Below are positions 24,429 through 32,247 of a stretch of DNA of 64,000 nucleotides, one piece after another. A program made the position numbers and the translations under genes. The notes under the pieces were generated by a model. That model saw only the letters and a program-made list of their open reading frames with translations, searched no databases and was not told the origin of the DNA. The DNA comes from Tundrisphaera lichenicola. Its GTDB lineage: Bacteria; Planctomycetota; Planctomycetia; Isosphaerales; Isosphaeraceae. Positions within the stretch are counted from its first letter, which is position 1. Each line of letters opens with the position of its first letter. The stretch covers positions 3,782,001 through 3,846,000 of the forward strand of contig NZ_CP195106.1 in assembly GCF_051175385.1 (NCBI RefSeq), read 5' to 3'.

Positions 24429-25225
24429 TGACCACCTCCCTTGGTTTGGTCCAGGCGCAGCGCCGCCTGGAGTTCGCGGGTCTGCCGCTCGTGCCTGGTC
24501 TGGAGGGCCTGCTCTTGAGGCGAGAGAGATTTCCGGGGGGGCTGTCCGTCTTCTCCCCCTCTCTCTAAATCTTCTGAGAATCTAATTCCGCGCGTGCGTT
24601 CCCCTATGGGGGGTGCGGGGGGGACGCCGGGGGGGTGAACACTTTTCTGTTCGGTGACCGAACACTTTTTGGTGCAGTCACCGAACACTTTTGTGTTCAC
24701 CAACCGAACACTTTTCTGTTCGGTGGGGTGAACACTTTTCTGTTCGGTCCGAACCAAAAAGTGTTCGCTGTTCTCCTGTTCAGGAGACAGGGCAAGTTGG
24801 GCCTGCCGCTTGGGTCGGGCCTGGTCGCAAAACTCGATGAGCCTGGCCGAAAGTCGGGGCTCCCCGGTGGCCGGGAAGATCCACTCGTGGGCCGCTTTGT
24901 TGATGCTGATATCCTCCCCCCTCTCGACGAGGATCCGGGAGTTGATCAGGTTGGATTTGGCCCGGGAGAACCGCTGCCGAGGGATGCCGGTCTCGCTTTC
25001 CAGGTGGGTCAGGTTGAGCCGGCAGGTCCGCGCATCGGGCCAGGGCTCGCCCTTTCCCTTGGCCCGAGTGGGCTCGCCCCAGCATCGTTCGCGGATCTGT
25101 TCCATCAGAGCGACCTCGTAGCCGGTGAGCATTGCGAACGACAGGGCGCGGTCGACGTCGGCCGCGAGGACGTGGAATTTCTGGCCTGCGTTGAGCTTGC
25201 CCCAGGGGGCGGGATCTGTTGCCAC
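24425..25225 (-). CDS. Replication initiator-like protein carrying intragenic iterons
   Basis: The 266-aa protein begins MATDPAPWGKLNAGQKFHVLAADVDRALSFAMLTGYEVALMEQIRERCW. Residues 60-140 look like a winged-helix domain (CRLNLTHLESETGIPRQRFSRAKSNLINSRILVERGEDISINKAAHEWIF), similar in layout to phage replication protein O N-terminal domains. The central part is repetitive (TEQKSVHP-TEQKSVRL...CSVTEQKSVHP) because five 23-bp DNA repeats lie in the coding sequence. This is the arrangement of lambda O, where the origin lies within the initiator gene. The C-terminus is Gln/Arg-rich, and may contact a helicase partner. Confidence 0.7.
   Translation of the reverse strand: MATDPAPWGKLNAGQKFHVLAADVDRALSFAMLTGYEVALMEQIRERCWGEPTRAKGKGEPWPDARTCRLNLTHLESETGIPRQRFSRAKSNLINSRILVERGEDISINKAAHEWIFPATGEPRLSARLIEFCDQARPKRQAQLALSPEQENSEHFLVRTEQKSVHPTEQKSVRLVNTKVFGDCTKKCSVTEQKSVHPPGVPPAPPIGERTRGIRFSEDLERGGEDGQPPRKSLSPQEQALQTRHERQTRELQAALRLDQTKGGGQ
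24560..24766. other. Putative phage replication origin (iterons plus AT-rich element)
   Basis: GAACACTTTT recurs at 24637, 24660, 24683, 24706 and 24730, that is at spacings of 23, 23, 23 and 24 bp, mostly in the form GAACACTTTTCTGTTCGGT. An inverted copy (CCAAAAAGTGTTCG) lies at 24753-24766. A locally AT-rich tract (TCTAAATCTTCTGAGAATCTAATTC) begins near 24563, within very GC-rich surroundings, and could be the unwinding element. Direct repeats two helical turns apart within an initiator gene are characteristic of iteron-type origins. Confidence 0.75.
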
Positions 25226-25403
25226 ATCAGCAGCCTTCGGGATGCGTGCTAGACTGGTAGGGTCCTGTTCAAGCCCCCGGCGTGGTGGTCAGGCCCCGCC
25301 GGGGCGGCTCGCTCCTTGAGCCTGGTGGGCTTCCGCTTCTCGCCTCTCTCTGGTCCCATTGCGATCCGGCTCCGACGGTGTTCCGCGCCGTCGGGGCCGT
25401 GTC

Positions 25404-26471
25404 TCAATGCCGGCCCGGAGCCCAGGCCTGGGGATCCTCGCCGGCCCCGGCGGCGACGAGCTGGCCGTCGTCATGCGGCTCGGCTTGGTGCTGCCCCTCC
25501 TCGGGCGGGGGCGGGTCGCCGAACGCCTGGTTCTCGGCGACCTGCATGGCGTCCTCGAGCTTGGCCTTGAGGTAGCTCTTGAGTTCCTTCCGCATGGGGT
25601 CTCGCCAGCCTTCGAGCTGGTAGAGCCCGTGCAGGTGGGCCGAGAGCTTGCCCAGCGGGGCGCGGACCTGATCTCCCTTGGCCCCCCGGACGGTCGGGGC
25701 GGGCTCGCCGTTCTCCTCGGCCCAGCTCGCCATGTGGTTGGTGGCCCGGGGGGAGGACGTGACCTCGGCGGCTTCGAGGTTGTGCTCGACGAGGAAGGCC
25801 AGGAGCCGGGCGTTGACCCCCTCGACCTCCTTCTCGACGAGGGTGGCCCAGGTCCGGACGTCGAGCCCCCTGGCCCCGATCCGGTCCCCCTGGAACTTCA
25901 CGGCCTCCTTGTCGTGGGCGGGCCTGGCCTGATCCTGGCCGGCGGGCTTGAAGGCTTCGTTGACCTGCGAGCGCGAGGATGTGGCCGGCGGCTCGCGACC
26001 CGGGCCGGTGGGTTGAGGAGTCTCGTCGCGGGCCTCCCGCTCGGCCCTGGTCTCGATCGGCCCGTCCTTGATGCCCAGCCGCTCGCGGACGTAATTCGGC
26101 ATCCCGTCGCGGTACAGGTAACGCCCGACCCCGAACTTGACGGCGGCGCGCTTCAGGGCGTCGGAATAGATCGCCTTGCGTTTGATCCCGGCGTCCGGAC
26201 CCTGGCCGATCCCGACGTCCCCCTTGGTGACTCTCGAGCCGTCCGGGAGCGTGATCGTGATCCGGCAGAACAGCTCTCCGTCGGGCATCTGCCGATAGCT
26301 CTCCTTCCAGTTCTCCGGCCCGAGGACGTCATCGAAGCGGTTCATGACGCCGCGCGAGGTCATGTAAGTCAGCATGTCGCCCCCGCGTCCCTTCTTCTTG
26401 CGGAGCGACTCCCTGGGCAGGGGCGCGGCCAGGGCCGCGAAGATCTCCGGGTACTTGGTCCCCTGGCTCAT
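25404..26471 (-). CDS. Rad52/Rad22-family single-strand annealing protein
   Basis: ATG 26471 overlaps the upstream stop by 4 bases and opens MSQGTKYPEIFAALAAPLPRES. Residues 15-130 carry the Rad52 signature layout: DMLTYMTSRGVMNRFDDVLGPENWKESYRQ, GELFCRITITLPDGSRVTKGDVGIG, then SDALKRAAVKFGVGRYLYRDG. The phage versions promote annealing of single strands in recombination-dependent replication and often act with a Gam-like or exonuclease partner; a Gam-like gene lies just upstream. The C-terminal 200 residues are Pro/Gln-rich and low in complexity, as is usual. A 178-bp spacer (25226-25403) separates it from the initiator and holds nothing I recognise. Confidence 0.8.
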   Translation of the reverse strand: MSQGTKYPEIFAALAAPLPRESLRKKKGRGGDMLTYMTSRGVMNRFDDVLGPENWKESYRQMPDGELFCRITITLPDGSRVTKGDVGIGQGPDAGIKRKAIYSDALKRAAVKFGVGRYLYRDGMPNYVRERLGIKDGPIETRAEREARDETPQPTGPGREPPATSSRSQVNEAFKPAGQDQARPAHDKEAVKFQGDRIGARGLDVRTWATLVEKEVEGVNARLLAFLVEHNLEAAEVTSSPRATNHMASWAEENGEPAPTVRGAKGDQVRAPLGKLSAHLHGLYQLEGWRDPMRKELKSYLKAKLEDAMQVAENQAFGDPPPPEEGQHQAEPHDDGQLVAAGAGEDPQAWAPGRH

Positions 26472-26794
26472 GATCCGGTCTCCCCGTTGAGGGCTTCCGG
26501 CCGGAAGATCCGGGGCCGGTCGGCGTGGTCGGGGACGATCCTCGACCCTTGCATCAGGCCGTGAACATTGAGGGCCGAGTGGTGCGTCCTGGCCTCGGCC
26601 TCGACCTCGGCCAGGCGGATCTCGACGGCGTTGCGGAACCATCCGGTCGAGATCTGGACTTCCTTGCGGGCGACGTGCCGGGCCCGGGCCTCGACCGATC
26701 GCCGGCGGTACAGGACGACGGCCAGGGCCGCGCCCGAGAGGGTGCACGAGAGGGCGATGCCCAGGGCCTGGGCGGCTTCGACGAGCGGGTTCAT
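26468..26794 (-). CDS. Small membrane protein in recombination module, 108 aa
   Basis: ATG 26794 opens MNPLVEAAQALGIALSCTLSGAALAVVLYRRRSVEARARHVARKE, one transmembrane segment at about residues 8-29 followed by a charged helical tail. It overlaps its neighbours by 4 bases on both sides. No family recognised. Confidence 0.7.
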   Translation of the reverse strand: MNPLVEAAQALGIALSCTLSGAALAVVLYRRRSVEARARHVARKEVQISTGWFRNAVEIRLAEVEAEARTHHSALNVHGLMQGSRIVPDHADRPRIFRPEALNGETGS

Positions 26795-27435
26795 TTGCGG
26801 GACTCCTTCCCTAAACCGGTCTCGATCTGGCAGGTCTCCCGGGGCTCGGCCTTGCGGAAGAACGGGGTGACGTCGGGCTCCTCGCCCATCTGCTGGGCGT
26901 AGGCCTCGACGGCGGCGTTGATCGCCGCGATGGTCGGGGTCTTGTAGTCGAGCTGCTCGGGGGCGACGTCCTTGACGAACTCCAGGGCCTGGCCGGGGTC
27001 GGTGACCTGGCTGGAGCCCGCGCTCATCCGGAAGGCGACCTTGCCGTGGGGATACTTGGCCGTCCTGGATCTCCCCCCGGCCTGCTCGATGTCCTTGCGG
27101 GCCTGGGCCTCGATCTCGGCCCGGAAGCGATAGTCGATCCATCTCAGGCGGTTGGTCGGGTCCACCAGCATGGCGTCGAGGTTGGCGTTCATCGCCGCCC
27201 GCCTGGCCTCGATCGCCCGGATCCGGAGCTGCTCGGTCATCATCAGGCCGAGGACCCAATCGACCCCCTCGGCCGTGCAGATGGTGAAGGGGGCCTCGTC
27301 CTGGTGGCCGAGGACCTCGCCGGTGTCGGCGTCGTAGCGGTAGCCTTCCGGGTCGATCTCGATCCGGCGGGCCTGCTCGTCAGGCGGCGTGTTCTTCGTT
27401 CCGTTCTCGATCGCGGTTTCGCTTGCGGCGGGCAT
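26791..27435 (-). CDS. Gam-like host-nuclease inhibitor (putative)
   Basis: The 214-aa protein has a central helical stretch (MMTEQLRIRAIEARRAAMNANLDAMLVDPTNRLRWIDYRFRAEIEAQARKDIEQ) followed by a strand-rich block KYPHGKVAFRMSAGSSQVTDPGQALEFVKDVAPEQLDYKTPTIAAINAAV. This resembles the Mu Gam family layout (coiled coil, then 'LPGGTIGFR...' and '...K..I'). Gam proteins bind duplex ends and block host exonucleases. It is next to a Rad52-type annealase. The assignment is by pattern only. Confidence 0.5.
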   Translation of the reverse strand: MPAASETAIENGTKNTPPDEQARRIEIDPEGYRYDADTGEVLGHQDEAPFTICTAEGVDWVLGLMMTEQLRIRAIEARRAAMNANLDAMLVDPTNRLRWIDYRFRAEIEAQARKDIEQAGGRSRTAKYPHGKVAFRMSAGSSQVTDPGQALEFVKDVAPEQLDYKTPTIAAINAAVEAYAQQMGEEPDVTPFFRKAEPRETCQIETGLGKESRK

Positions 27436-27574
27436 AGTGGAATTTCCCCTTCTTGGGCGGGTGATACGACGGGACGGGCGGCTCGACGATGGCCAGGCCC
27501 AGCTCGATCGGCCGCAGGGCGTTGCGCTTGCCGTGGGCCCGCTTCTTCCGGGCGTTCCGGCGTCTCTTGCTCAT
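27380..27574 (-). CDS. Very basic small protein, 64 aa
   Basis: ATG 27574 follows a GGAGGAGGCC stretch. The product (MSKRRRNARKKRAHGKRNALRPIELGLAIVEPPVPSYHPP...) is strongly basic and could bind nucleic acid. It overlaps the start of the Gam-like gene by 56 bases in another frame, which lowers confidence in one of the two starts. Confidence 0.5.
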   Translation of the reverse strand: MSKRRRNARKKRAHGKRNALRPIELGLAIVEPPVPSYHPPKKGKFHYARRKRNRDRERNEEHAA

Positions 27575-27595
27575 GGCGACGGGCCTCCTCCCCGG

Positions 27596-27946
27596 TCAGT
27601 TGGCCAGGACGGCCTCTCGCGATCGGGACTTCGCCCCGGCCCTGGCCCGGACGACGCCCCGGCGGGCCTCCCGCTTGATCTCCCGGGCGAGCCCGGCCAT
27701 CCCCTGGGCCCCGAGGACGGCCAGGTCGATCCGCAGCGACCGGCGGAACTCGATCGCCCGGTCGAGCGCCCGGAGGAACCGCCCGCGGGCCCGGATCGTC
27801 TCGGCGACCCGCCAGGGCGGGGCCTCGTTGTAGAGCCCCGCCCGGAGGGCCAGGGCGGACTCGGCCGCGTAGAGCCGACGCTGGGTCAGGTCGATCCGGT
27901 TGAGGGTGACCCGGCGGCGAAACTCCCGATCGTCGTGGGGGCTCAT
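27596..27946 (-). CDS. Early phage protein of unknown function, 116 aa
   Basis: ATG 27946 overlaps the upstream stop by 4 bases. The product opens MSPHDDREFRRRVTLNRIDLTQRRLYAAESALALRAG and is Arg-rich and helical. No domain recognised. Confidence 0.68.
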   Translation of the reverse strand: MSPHDDREFRRRVTLNRIDLTQRRLYAAESALALRAGLYNEAPPWRVAETIRARGRFLRALDRAIEFRRSLRIDLAVLGAQGMAGLAREIKREARRGVVRARAGAKSRSREAVLAN

Positions 27947-28299
27947 GCGGGCACCGCGCTTTCCTCGGCCGGTGCCCAGGGGCTGTCGACGGGCATCTTC
28001 AGGGACGAGGCGTTGAGGATGCGTTGCTGTTCCCGGATGACGACCCACTTGGTGGGCCGCGAGTCGGGATGCTCTCGGAGGAGGTAGACCCGGCCGTTGC
28101 AGGTGCACTCCTGGACCCCGTTGAACTCCAGCAGGGCGACGGCCTCGGCCTGGCATCGCCGGACCCGTTCGTGCTGTTCACTGCTCAGGCGGGACAGCTC
28201 GTCGCGGATCTGGGAGTGCTCTCGCTTCATCTCCTCCAGGCGGTCCGTCTGGACCTTGAGGGCCGCGATGATGTCGTAAGCGTCTCTAATCTCGGGCAT
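27943..28299 (-). CDS. Coiled-coil early phage protein, 118 aa
   Basis: ATG 28299 opens MPEIRDAYDIIAALKVQTDRLEEMKREHSQIRDELSRLSSEQHERVRRCQAEA, a heptad-like helix of about 45 residues. A beta part follows with two Cys (VQECTCNGRVYLLREHPDSRPTKWVVI). No named family. The 145 bases upstream separate it from the ribbon-helix-helix gene. Confidence 0.68.
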   Translation of the reverse strand: MPEIRDAYDIIAALKVQTDRLEEMKREHSQIRDELSRLSSEQHERVRRCQAEAVALLEFNGVQECTCNGRVYLLREHPDSRPTKWVVIREQQRILNASSLKMPVDSPWAPAEESAVPA

Positions 28300-28444
28300 C
28301 GGTCGGGCTCCATCGGCGCGGACCCTGGGCGCGGACGGCGAACGTCGCCGCCCCGGCGAGATGTCCGGGCGAAACGTGGTGGTGAAATTAGGAAACGAGG
28401 GGGAATATCCGGCCTGGGTCGGCTAAGCCATTAGTGCCGGACGG

Positions 28445-28645
28445 TCAGGATGCGGCGGTCAAGGCCGTCTGTTCGACCAGATCCGGCTTGTTGAACCGCT
28501 CACAGAGGAGGACGTGGAGCATCCCTTGGATGGTGTATCCATTCTCCCTGGCGAGCCTGGATAGCTCGCGATGCAACTCGGGGTGGACCACGACAGGGCG
28601 CGGCTTATTAGGGTCCCTCCGGGTCGTCTTTCGAAGCGAGTTCAT
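28445..28645 (-). CDS. Ribbon-helix-helix (Arc/CopG-type) regulator, 66 aa
   Basis: ATG 28645 opens MNSLRKTTRRDPNKPRPVVVHPELHRELSRLARENGYTIQGMLHVLL. The strand PRPVVVHPELHRELSRLARENG followed by a second helix is the ribbon-helix-helix fold. As first gene of the leftward early operon, facing the XRE repressor gene, it is placed like Cro or Arc and may control the lysis/lysogeny switch. Confidence 0.72.
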   Translation of the reverse strand: MNSLRKTTRRDPNKPRPVVVHPELHRELSRLARENGYTIQGMLHVLLCERFNKPDLVEQTALTAAS

Positions 28646-28788
28646 CTGGTCTCCCTCTCGGCTCCTCCGCTGCGGAGGCGATTAGTCTCTACAGCTAGAA
28701 TCTATCTGCAATACAGATAGAAATCAACTGTTTCGCGAAAATTACTCCAGATACCTTTGCCTGCGTGGTTGCAAGTTGGGCAAGTTTT
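28646..28788. promoter_or_regulatory. Divergent control region with repressor operator
   Basis: This 143-bp region between the RHH gene (left) and the XRE repressor (right) is AT-rich compared with its surroundings. It holds a perfect inverted repeat TCTATCTG-caata-CAGATAGA (28701-28721) and a second palindrome TTTCGCGAAA (28731-28740). The first is the best candidate binding site for the XRE repressor; the second may be for either regulator. Promoters for both directions must lie here. Confidence 0.7.
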
Positions 28789-29184
28789 ATGATTTATGGA
28801 AAAATGCAATTCCCGCAAAAGTTGGATTTCCTGATCGGTCTTCGTGGGACTAATCAGTCTCAGCTTTCGCGTAAGACGGGGATCTCCCAGTCCGCGATCA
28901 GCGAGATGACCAAGGGGAAGCGCCGCGTCTACATGGACCAGGCCTTCGAGTTGGCCCGGGCGTTGGGCGTCTCGCTCGATTATCTGGCCGACGACGCGCA
29001 GGAGGAGCCGCCCGCAATCGCCTCGACGAATTACGACGTTGTGATCAAGCGGCTGGTGGAAGTTATGGGAGAGGACGAGGCGATCCGGCGTCTTGCCGGC
29101 GTGAGCGTAGACGACGGAGGGCCGGCCGAATCGGCTCAGGAGGAACCGCCGGCCAATCCGGGCCGACGTGGCAAGACTGCTTGA
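28789..29184 (+). CDS. XRE-family (CI-like) phage repressor
   Basis: Start is ATG 28789 (MIYGKMQFPQKLDFL) or ATG 28804; the GTG at 28765 is less likely. An XRE helix-turn-helix spans residues 15-70 (NQSQLSRKTGISQSAISEMTKGKRRVYMDQAFELARALGVSLDYLADD). The C-terminal 60 residues contain no LexA-type Ser/Lys peptidase motif, so induction would not be by self-cleavage. The gene is divergent from the early operon across a palindromic operator, the usual layout of a lysogeny repressor. Confidence 0.8.
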   Translation: MIYGKMQFPQKLDFLIGLRGTNQSQLSRKTGISQSAISEMTKGKRRVYMDQAFELARALGVSLDYLADDAQEEPPAIASTNYDVVIKRLVEVMGEDEAIRRLAGVSVDDGGPAESAQEEPPANPGRRGKTA

Positions 29185-29205
29185 TCCCCATGTGGAGGTC
29201 TGCCC

Positions 29206-29484
29206 GTGGCAAATCTGGTCAAGGTCGGCGCGATCACCATCAACTTAGACCTGGTGACTCAGGTCCAGGAGAGGAACGAGGACTCGACGCATATTCTGTT
29301 CGTGGGGGGGACATCGACGGCCCTGGCCGGCCCGGCCTCTGCGGCGTTTCGTCACTACCTGAGCAGCCTTGTTATTGATCTGGAGATCGTGCCCCAGCAG
29401 CCTTCCGGCGAAAAGATCGATTCCAACGTGGACGAAGGCGGGCCTGACGTCGATGACGAACGAATGTGGGATACCCGGATTTGA
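29206..29484 (+). CDS. Small protein downstream of repressor, 92 aa
   Basis: GTG 29206 follows a GGAGG ribosome-binding site, 21 bases after the repressor stop, so the two are likely co-transcribed. The product (MANLVKVGAITINLDLVTQVQERNEDSTHILFVGGTSTALAG) begins as a small beta-rich domain, with an acidic C-terminus. The opening resembles the short 'INL..V..I' proteins often found with phage regulators, but no family is assigned. Confidence 0.6.
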   Translation: MANLVKVGAITINLDLVTQVQERNEDSTHILFVGGTSTALAGPASAAFRHYLSSLVIDLEIVPQQPSGEKIDSNVDEGGPDVDDERMWDTRI

Positions 29485-29491
29485 CCAGACA

Positions 29492-29875
29492 TTAGTCGAT
29501 GGATTGCCCCTGAGATCGGGTTCCCTTGAGGGTCAGCAAAGCCGCCTCTTCTCGGGTGACCGATTTCGCGATGATGACCAGACACCCATCGCTATAAGCG
29601 GAGCAGTTCCGACAGAGCTGGCAGCGACCCCGCCTTCCGCTGTCCCCAGGGCGCCAATGCCTCATGACCGCCGTGATCGTCACCCCGAGCACCTTGAGCG
29701 TCACGACCCTGGTCAGCAGCGGCAGCGGTTGATTCGTCGAGTGGCCTGTGACGATCTCGACCCGGTCCCGCTTCGTGGAGTTCCAGAGCTTCAGCATCAT
29801 CTGCCCTCTCTTCTCGACAATAAAACTGTAGACCCTCGGATCTTCCCTGGGGATTCGGCCGGGCAACGTCGACAT
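29492..29875 (-). CDS. Hypothetical protein with CxxCxxC, 127 aa
   Basis: Codon usage in this frame is host-like (GC-rich third positions), which supports coding. The start is ATG 29875 (MSTLPGRIPREDPRVYSFIV) or an internal MMLKLWNSTKRDRVEIV. A Cys cluster CQLCRNC and a hydrophobic beta stretch (RVVTLKVLGVTITAVM) are visible. It lies opposite in direction to its neighbours. No function can be offered. Confidence 0.5.
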   Translation of the reverse strand: MSTLPGRIPREDPRVYSFIVEKRGQMMLKLWNSTKRDRVEIVTGHSTNQPLPLLTRVVTLKVLGVTITAVMRHWRPGDSGRRGRCQLCRNCSAYSDGCLVIIAKSVTREEAALLTLKGTRSQGQSID

Positions 29876-30082
29876 GAGAGGGGATAGAAAGATCGGCCAA
29901 TCGGACTGTATCTGTGTTCACTACGACGTGCAACCATGTTGCATCAAATCTTCTCGATGCTTAAGAAGACAAGCTGAACCCGTTTTAAGGGAAAACGATG
30001 CCGATCAGCTTTCCTTGCATCGGCTGACGTTCATGCAAACGCAAACCACGTACGACCCACAATCGGAAGCCTTAAAATTGCC
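29876..30082. promoter_or_regulatory. AT-rich spacer before cargo genes
   Basis: These 207 bases mark the sharp fall in GC at the left border of the cargo block. No gene or hairpin is clear. The promoter of the HEPN-motif gene is expected here. Confidence 0.35.
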
Positions 30083-31441
30083 ATGAACGATCAAACTCCT
30101 AGTAAAACCAAAGCTGAAGATTTTGACATTTCCGAATTTGATGAGATGATCCCCTTGGCGATAAAGCTACAAGATCGATGTAATACTGCGGGTATAAAAA
30201 TAGAATTTTTTACAGATAAAGAGTTCATGTCCGGTCCTTACGCTGTGGTAACGTTAGAATCAGGAAGAAAAGAAAGAAAGCTTTCTCTGTCTTCCGAGAG
30301 TGAGTTCACCAAATTCCTTGGCGCGAAGTTCGAGTCGATCACACCTCTAGCGGGATACGAGGCTTTACTCAATCGAGATACACAGACAATCGAGGCCGCG
30401 ATAACGAACCTGGGATCTAACCAGAGGAACTTGGTATATACATTGGCGGAGGGAGGAGACTTCAAGTCGGAAGCAACTGGAGATCGCAATCCCAGAAGTA
30501 TCGTGATTAACGAAGGCACATCTTACGAACGCAGATTTGTTCCGTTGGTATTAAAAGATGCATTGGAAAAATACTCAATTACATTTTCGTATCCATCGGA
30601 TGAGCTGCAGCTGCTACGTATGCGACGCACGAACAGCATGGTGAGCATGTCAATCCAGGGAATATCGACTGAGAGGCATGACGAAGCACTGAAGTTGCTC
30701 GAAACAATCTCGAATTCTATATTCTTTCAGATTTCCGTTTTAAGAAATGCGAACATTTCATTAGTGAAAACTATCGAGAATCACAGTAGAATTCGACGAA
30801 AGCACCTTGAAGACCCCGCCAGACCCCTCACTTTTCCCCGATTCGAATACGAAAAGGAAGTAATGTCCCTGTACTGGTACGCCAGCAGTGCAAGCCATTT
30901 GCCATTGCTGCAATATCTTGCCTATTATCAAGCAATGGAGTATGTGCTTCCTGTTCATTCCAAGCGACGAGTTGTTCGGAGCCTAAGAAACTTACTAAAA
31001 AACCCTTCGTTCAACCTGGATCGAGACGCTGACCTGGGAAAGCTTATTGCCGTTGCTACTCCTTCGGATAATCGAGGTTTCGGTGACGAGCGAACGCAAC
31101 TGCGTGCCACAATCGACAACTGTGTAAATTTGGATAATTTAAAGTGGTTTATCGAATCGGATAATGAACGCAAATCGTACTTTCAAAGTAGAGTAAAATC
31201 GCTAAACTTGGATGGGTTGCAAATCGGGACTTTGGACAAGGATATTAGGAATGACGTTTCTGATCGCATTTATAGTATTAGGTGTAAAATTGTTCATACA
31301 AAATCGGGTTATGAATCCGGAGTTGAATTGCTCTTGCCATTCTCCGAAGAGGCTGCTTCTTTGGGCCATGAAATTGAGTTGATTCGCTTCGTCTGCACCC
31401 AAGTTATTGTTGCAAGCAGTAAAAGTCTCAGGCTGCCTTAG
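30083..31441 (+). CDS. HEPN-motif protein, candidate defence effector
   Basis: ATG 30083 opens MNDQTPSKTKAEDFDISEFDEM, a 452-aa product. The N-terminal 180 residues are mixed alpha/beta without known motif. The C-terminal region (about 210-450) is helical and ends in RIYSIRCKIVHTKSGYESG, giving R400-x4-H405, the RX4-6H signature of HEPN domains, which in many phage-defence and toxin proteins form an RNase site. Codon usage is markedly AT-rich compared with the rest of the phage. It is a single gene, transcribed with the repressor direction, so it may be expressed in the lysogen. The alternative is a HEPN domain without RNase activity. Confidence 0.7.
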   Translation: MNDQTPSKTKAEDFDISEFDEMIPLAIKLQDRCNTAGIKIEFFTDKEFMSGPYAVVTLESGRKERKLSLSSESEFTKFLGAKFESITPLAGYEALLNRDTQTIEAAITNLGSNQRNLVYTLAEGGDFKSEATGDRNPRSIVINEGTSYERRFVPLVLKDALEKYSITFSYPSDELQLLRMRRTNSMVSMSIQGISTERHDEALKLLETISNSIFFQISVLRNANISLVKTIENHSRIRRKHLEDPARPLTFPRFEYEKEVMSLYWYASSASHLPLLQYLAYYQAMEYVLPVHSKRRVVRSLRNLLKNPSFNLDRDADLGKLIAVATPSDNRGFGDERTQLRATIDNCVNLDNLKWFIESDNERKSYFQSRVKSLNLDGLQIGTLDKDIRNDVSDRIYSIRCKIVHTKSGYESGVELLLPFSEEAASLGHEIELIRFVCTQVIVASSKSLRLP

Positions 31442-31543
31442 TTTGTAACTATTGGATATTCTTTCTTGGTTGGAGTAATGGGCTAGTAAGATTCTCATTT
31501 GTTATTCGGTCCACCGCTGAGATATTCTAAGAGAGCGTTGAAC

Positions 31544-32086
31544 ATGAGCAATTCCGGCGGATGCCTGACTTACCTCGGGGTCATGTTCGCTATCTCGGCG
31601 CTAGCGATTTGGGGTGCCGGACACGGAGCGTTGGCGGTCGTGCTCGGCGTGATATCGGTACTGGTCATCGTCCTGGGCAAGCTGGGTTCGGCGGGCGAAT
31701 CATCCAGATCCGGCCCATCGTCGGACGGGGCGATGCTGAACGGCCCGGGGAAGTACGCGGTCGACGTTGTGGGCGAGTCGAATTACCTGGCGAACTTCGA
31801 ACGGATCTTCGGCAAGCGAGGCGAAGACGGCGTGGACGAGACCGTCGAGGCCGGCCTGGTCCTGGAGGACTCGAATCCGAAGGACAACCAGGCCGTGAAG
31901 GTCGAGATCCAGGGCAGGACCGTCGGCTATCTGGACCGGAAGACCGCCAGGAGCTATCGGGAGAGGCTGGCCGAGATGAACATAGGTAAGCCCGCCCTGA
32001 GATGCTCGGCCCGCGTCCGAGGGGGATGGGACCGGGGCGTTTCGGATAAGGGGGACTTCGGGGTAAAGCTGGATCTGCCAACCTGA
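31544..32086 (+). CDS. Membrane-anchored HIRAN-domain protein
   Basis: ATG 31544 (MSNSGGCLTYLGVMF) is preferred over ATG/TTG further upstream. Two hydrophobic segments (about residues 8-23 and 28-45) are followed by a polar linker and a HIRAN domain (YAVDVVGESNYLANFERIFGKRG...VLEDSNPKDNQAVKVEIQGRTVGYLDRKTARSY). HIRAN domains bind DNA ends or 3' hydroxyls in helicases such as HLTF; stand-alone membrane-linked versions are less understood. GC content is intermediate between the HEPN gene and the phage backbone. Confidence 0.75.
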   Translation: MSNSGGCLTYLGVMFAISALAIWGAGHGALAVVLGVISVLVIVLGKLGSAGESSRSGPSSDGAMLNGPGKYAVDVVGESNYLANFERIFGKRGEDGVDETVEAGLVLEDSNPKDNQAVKVEIQGRTVGYLDRKTARSYRERLAEMNIGKPALRCSARVRGGWDRGVSDKGDFGVKLDLPT

Positions 32087-32247
32087 TTAGCTAACGAAAT
32101 GGCATTGGAGTAACCATTGGTTACAGAGCTAGCTTCTCATCGGAAATCTTGTCATGCATTGATGACTGCTTTTCAAGCGGTATTGGCGTGCGGAAATCCT
32201 CGAATTCACTTGAGATTGATTACCGCAAATCCGGAGGAGAACCCGGA

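Noticed and set aside
24630..24770. Short direct repeats taken as a CRISPR array
   Set aside because: The 23-bp period leaves almost no spacer, the repeats lie inside a coding frame, and no cas gene is nearby; an iteron array is a better fit.
25289..25474. 61-codon open frame on the - strand
   Set aside because: Arg/Pro/Gly-rich, overlaps the end of the annealase gene, no supporting start signal.
29492..29875. CsrA-like regulator
   Set aside because: A 'RVVTLKVLGVTITAVM' stretch faintly recalls CsrA, but length, Cys cluster and lack of the GxxxxxI..D pattern argue against it.
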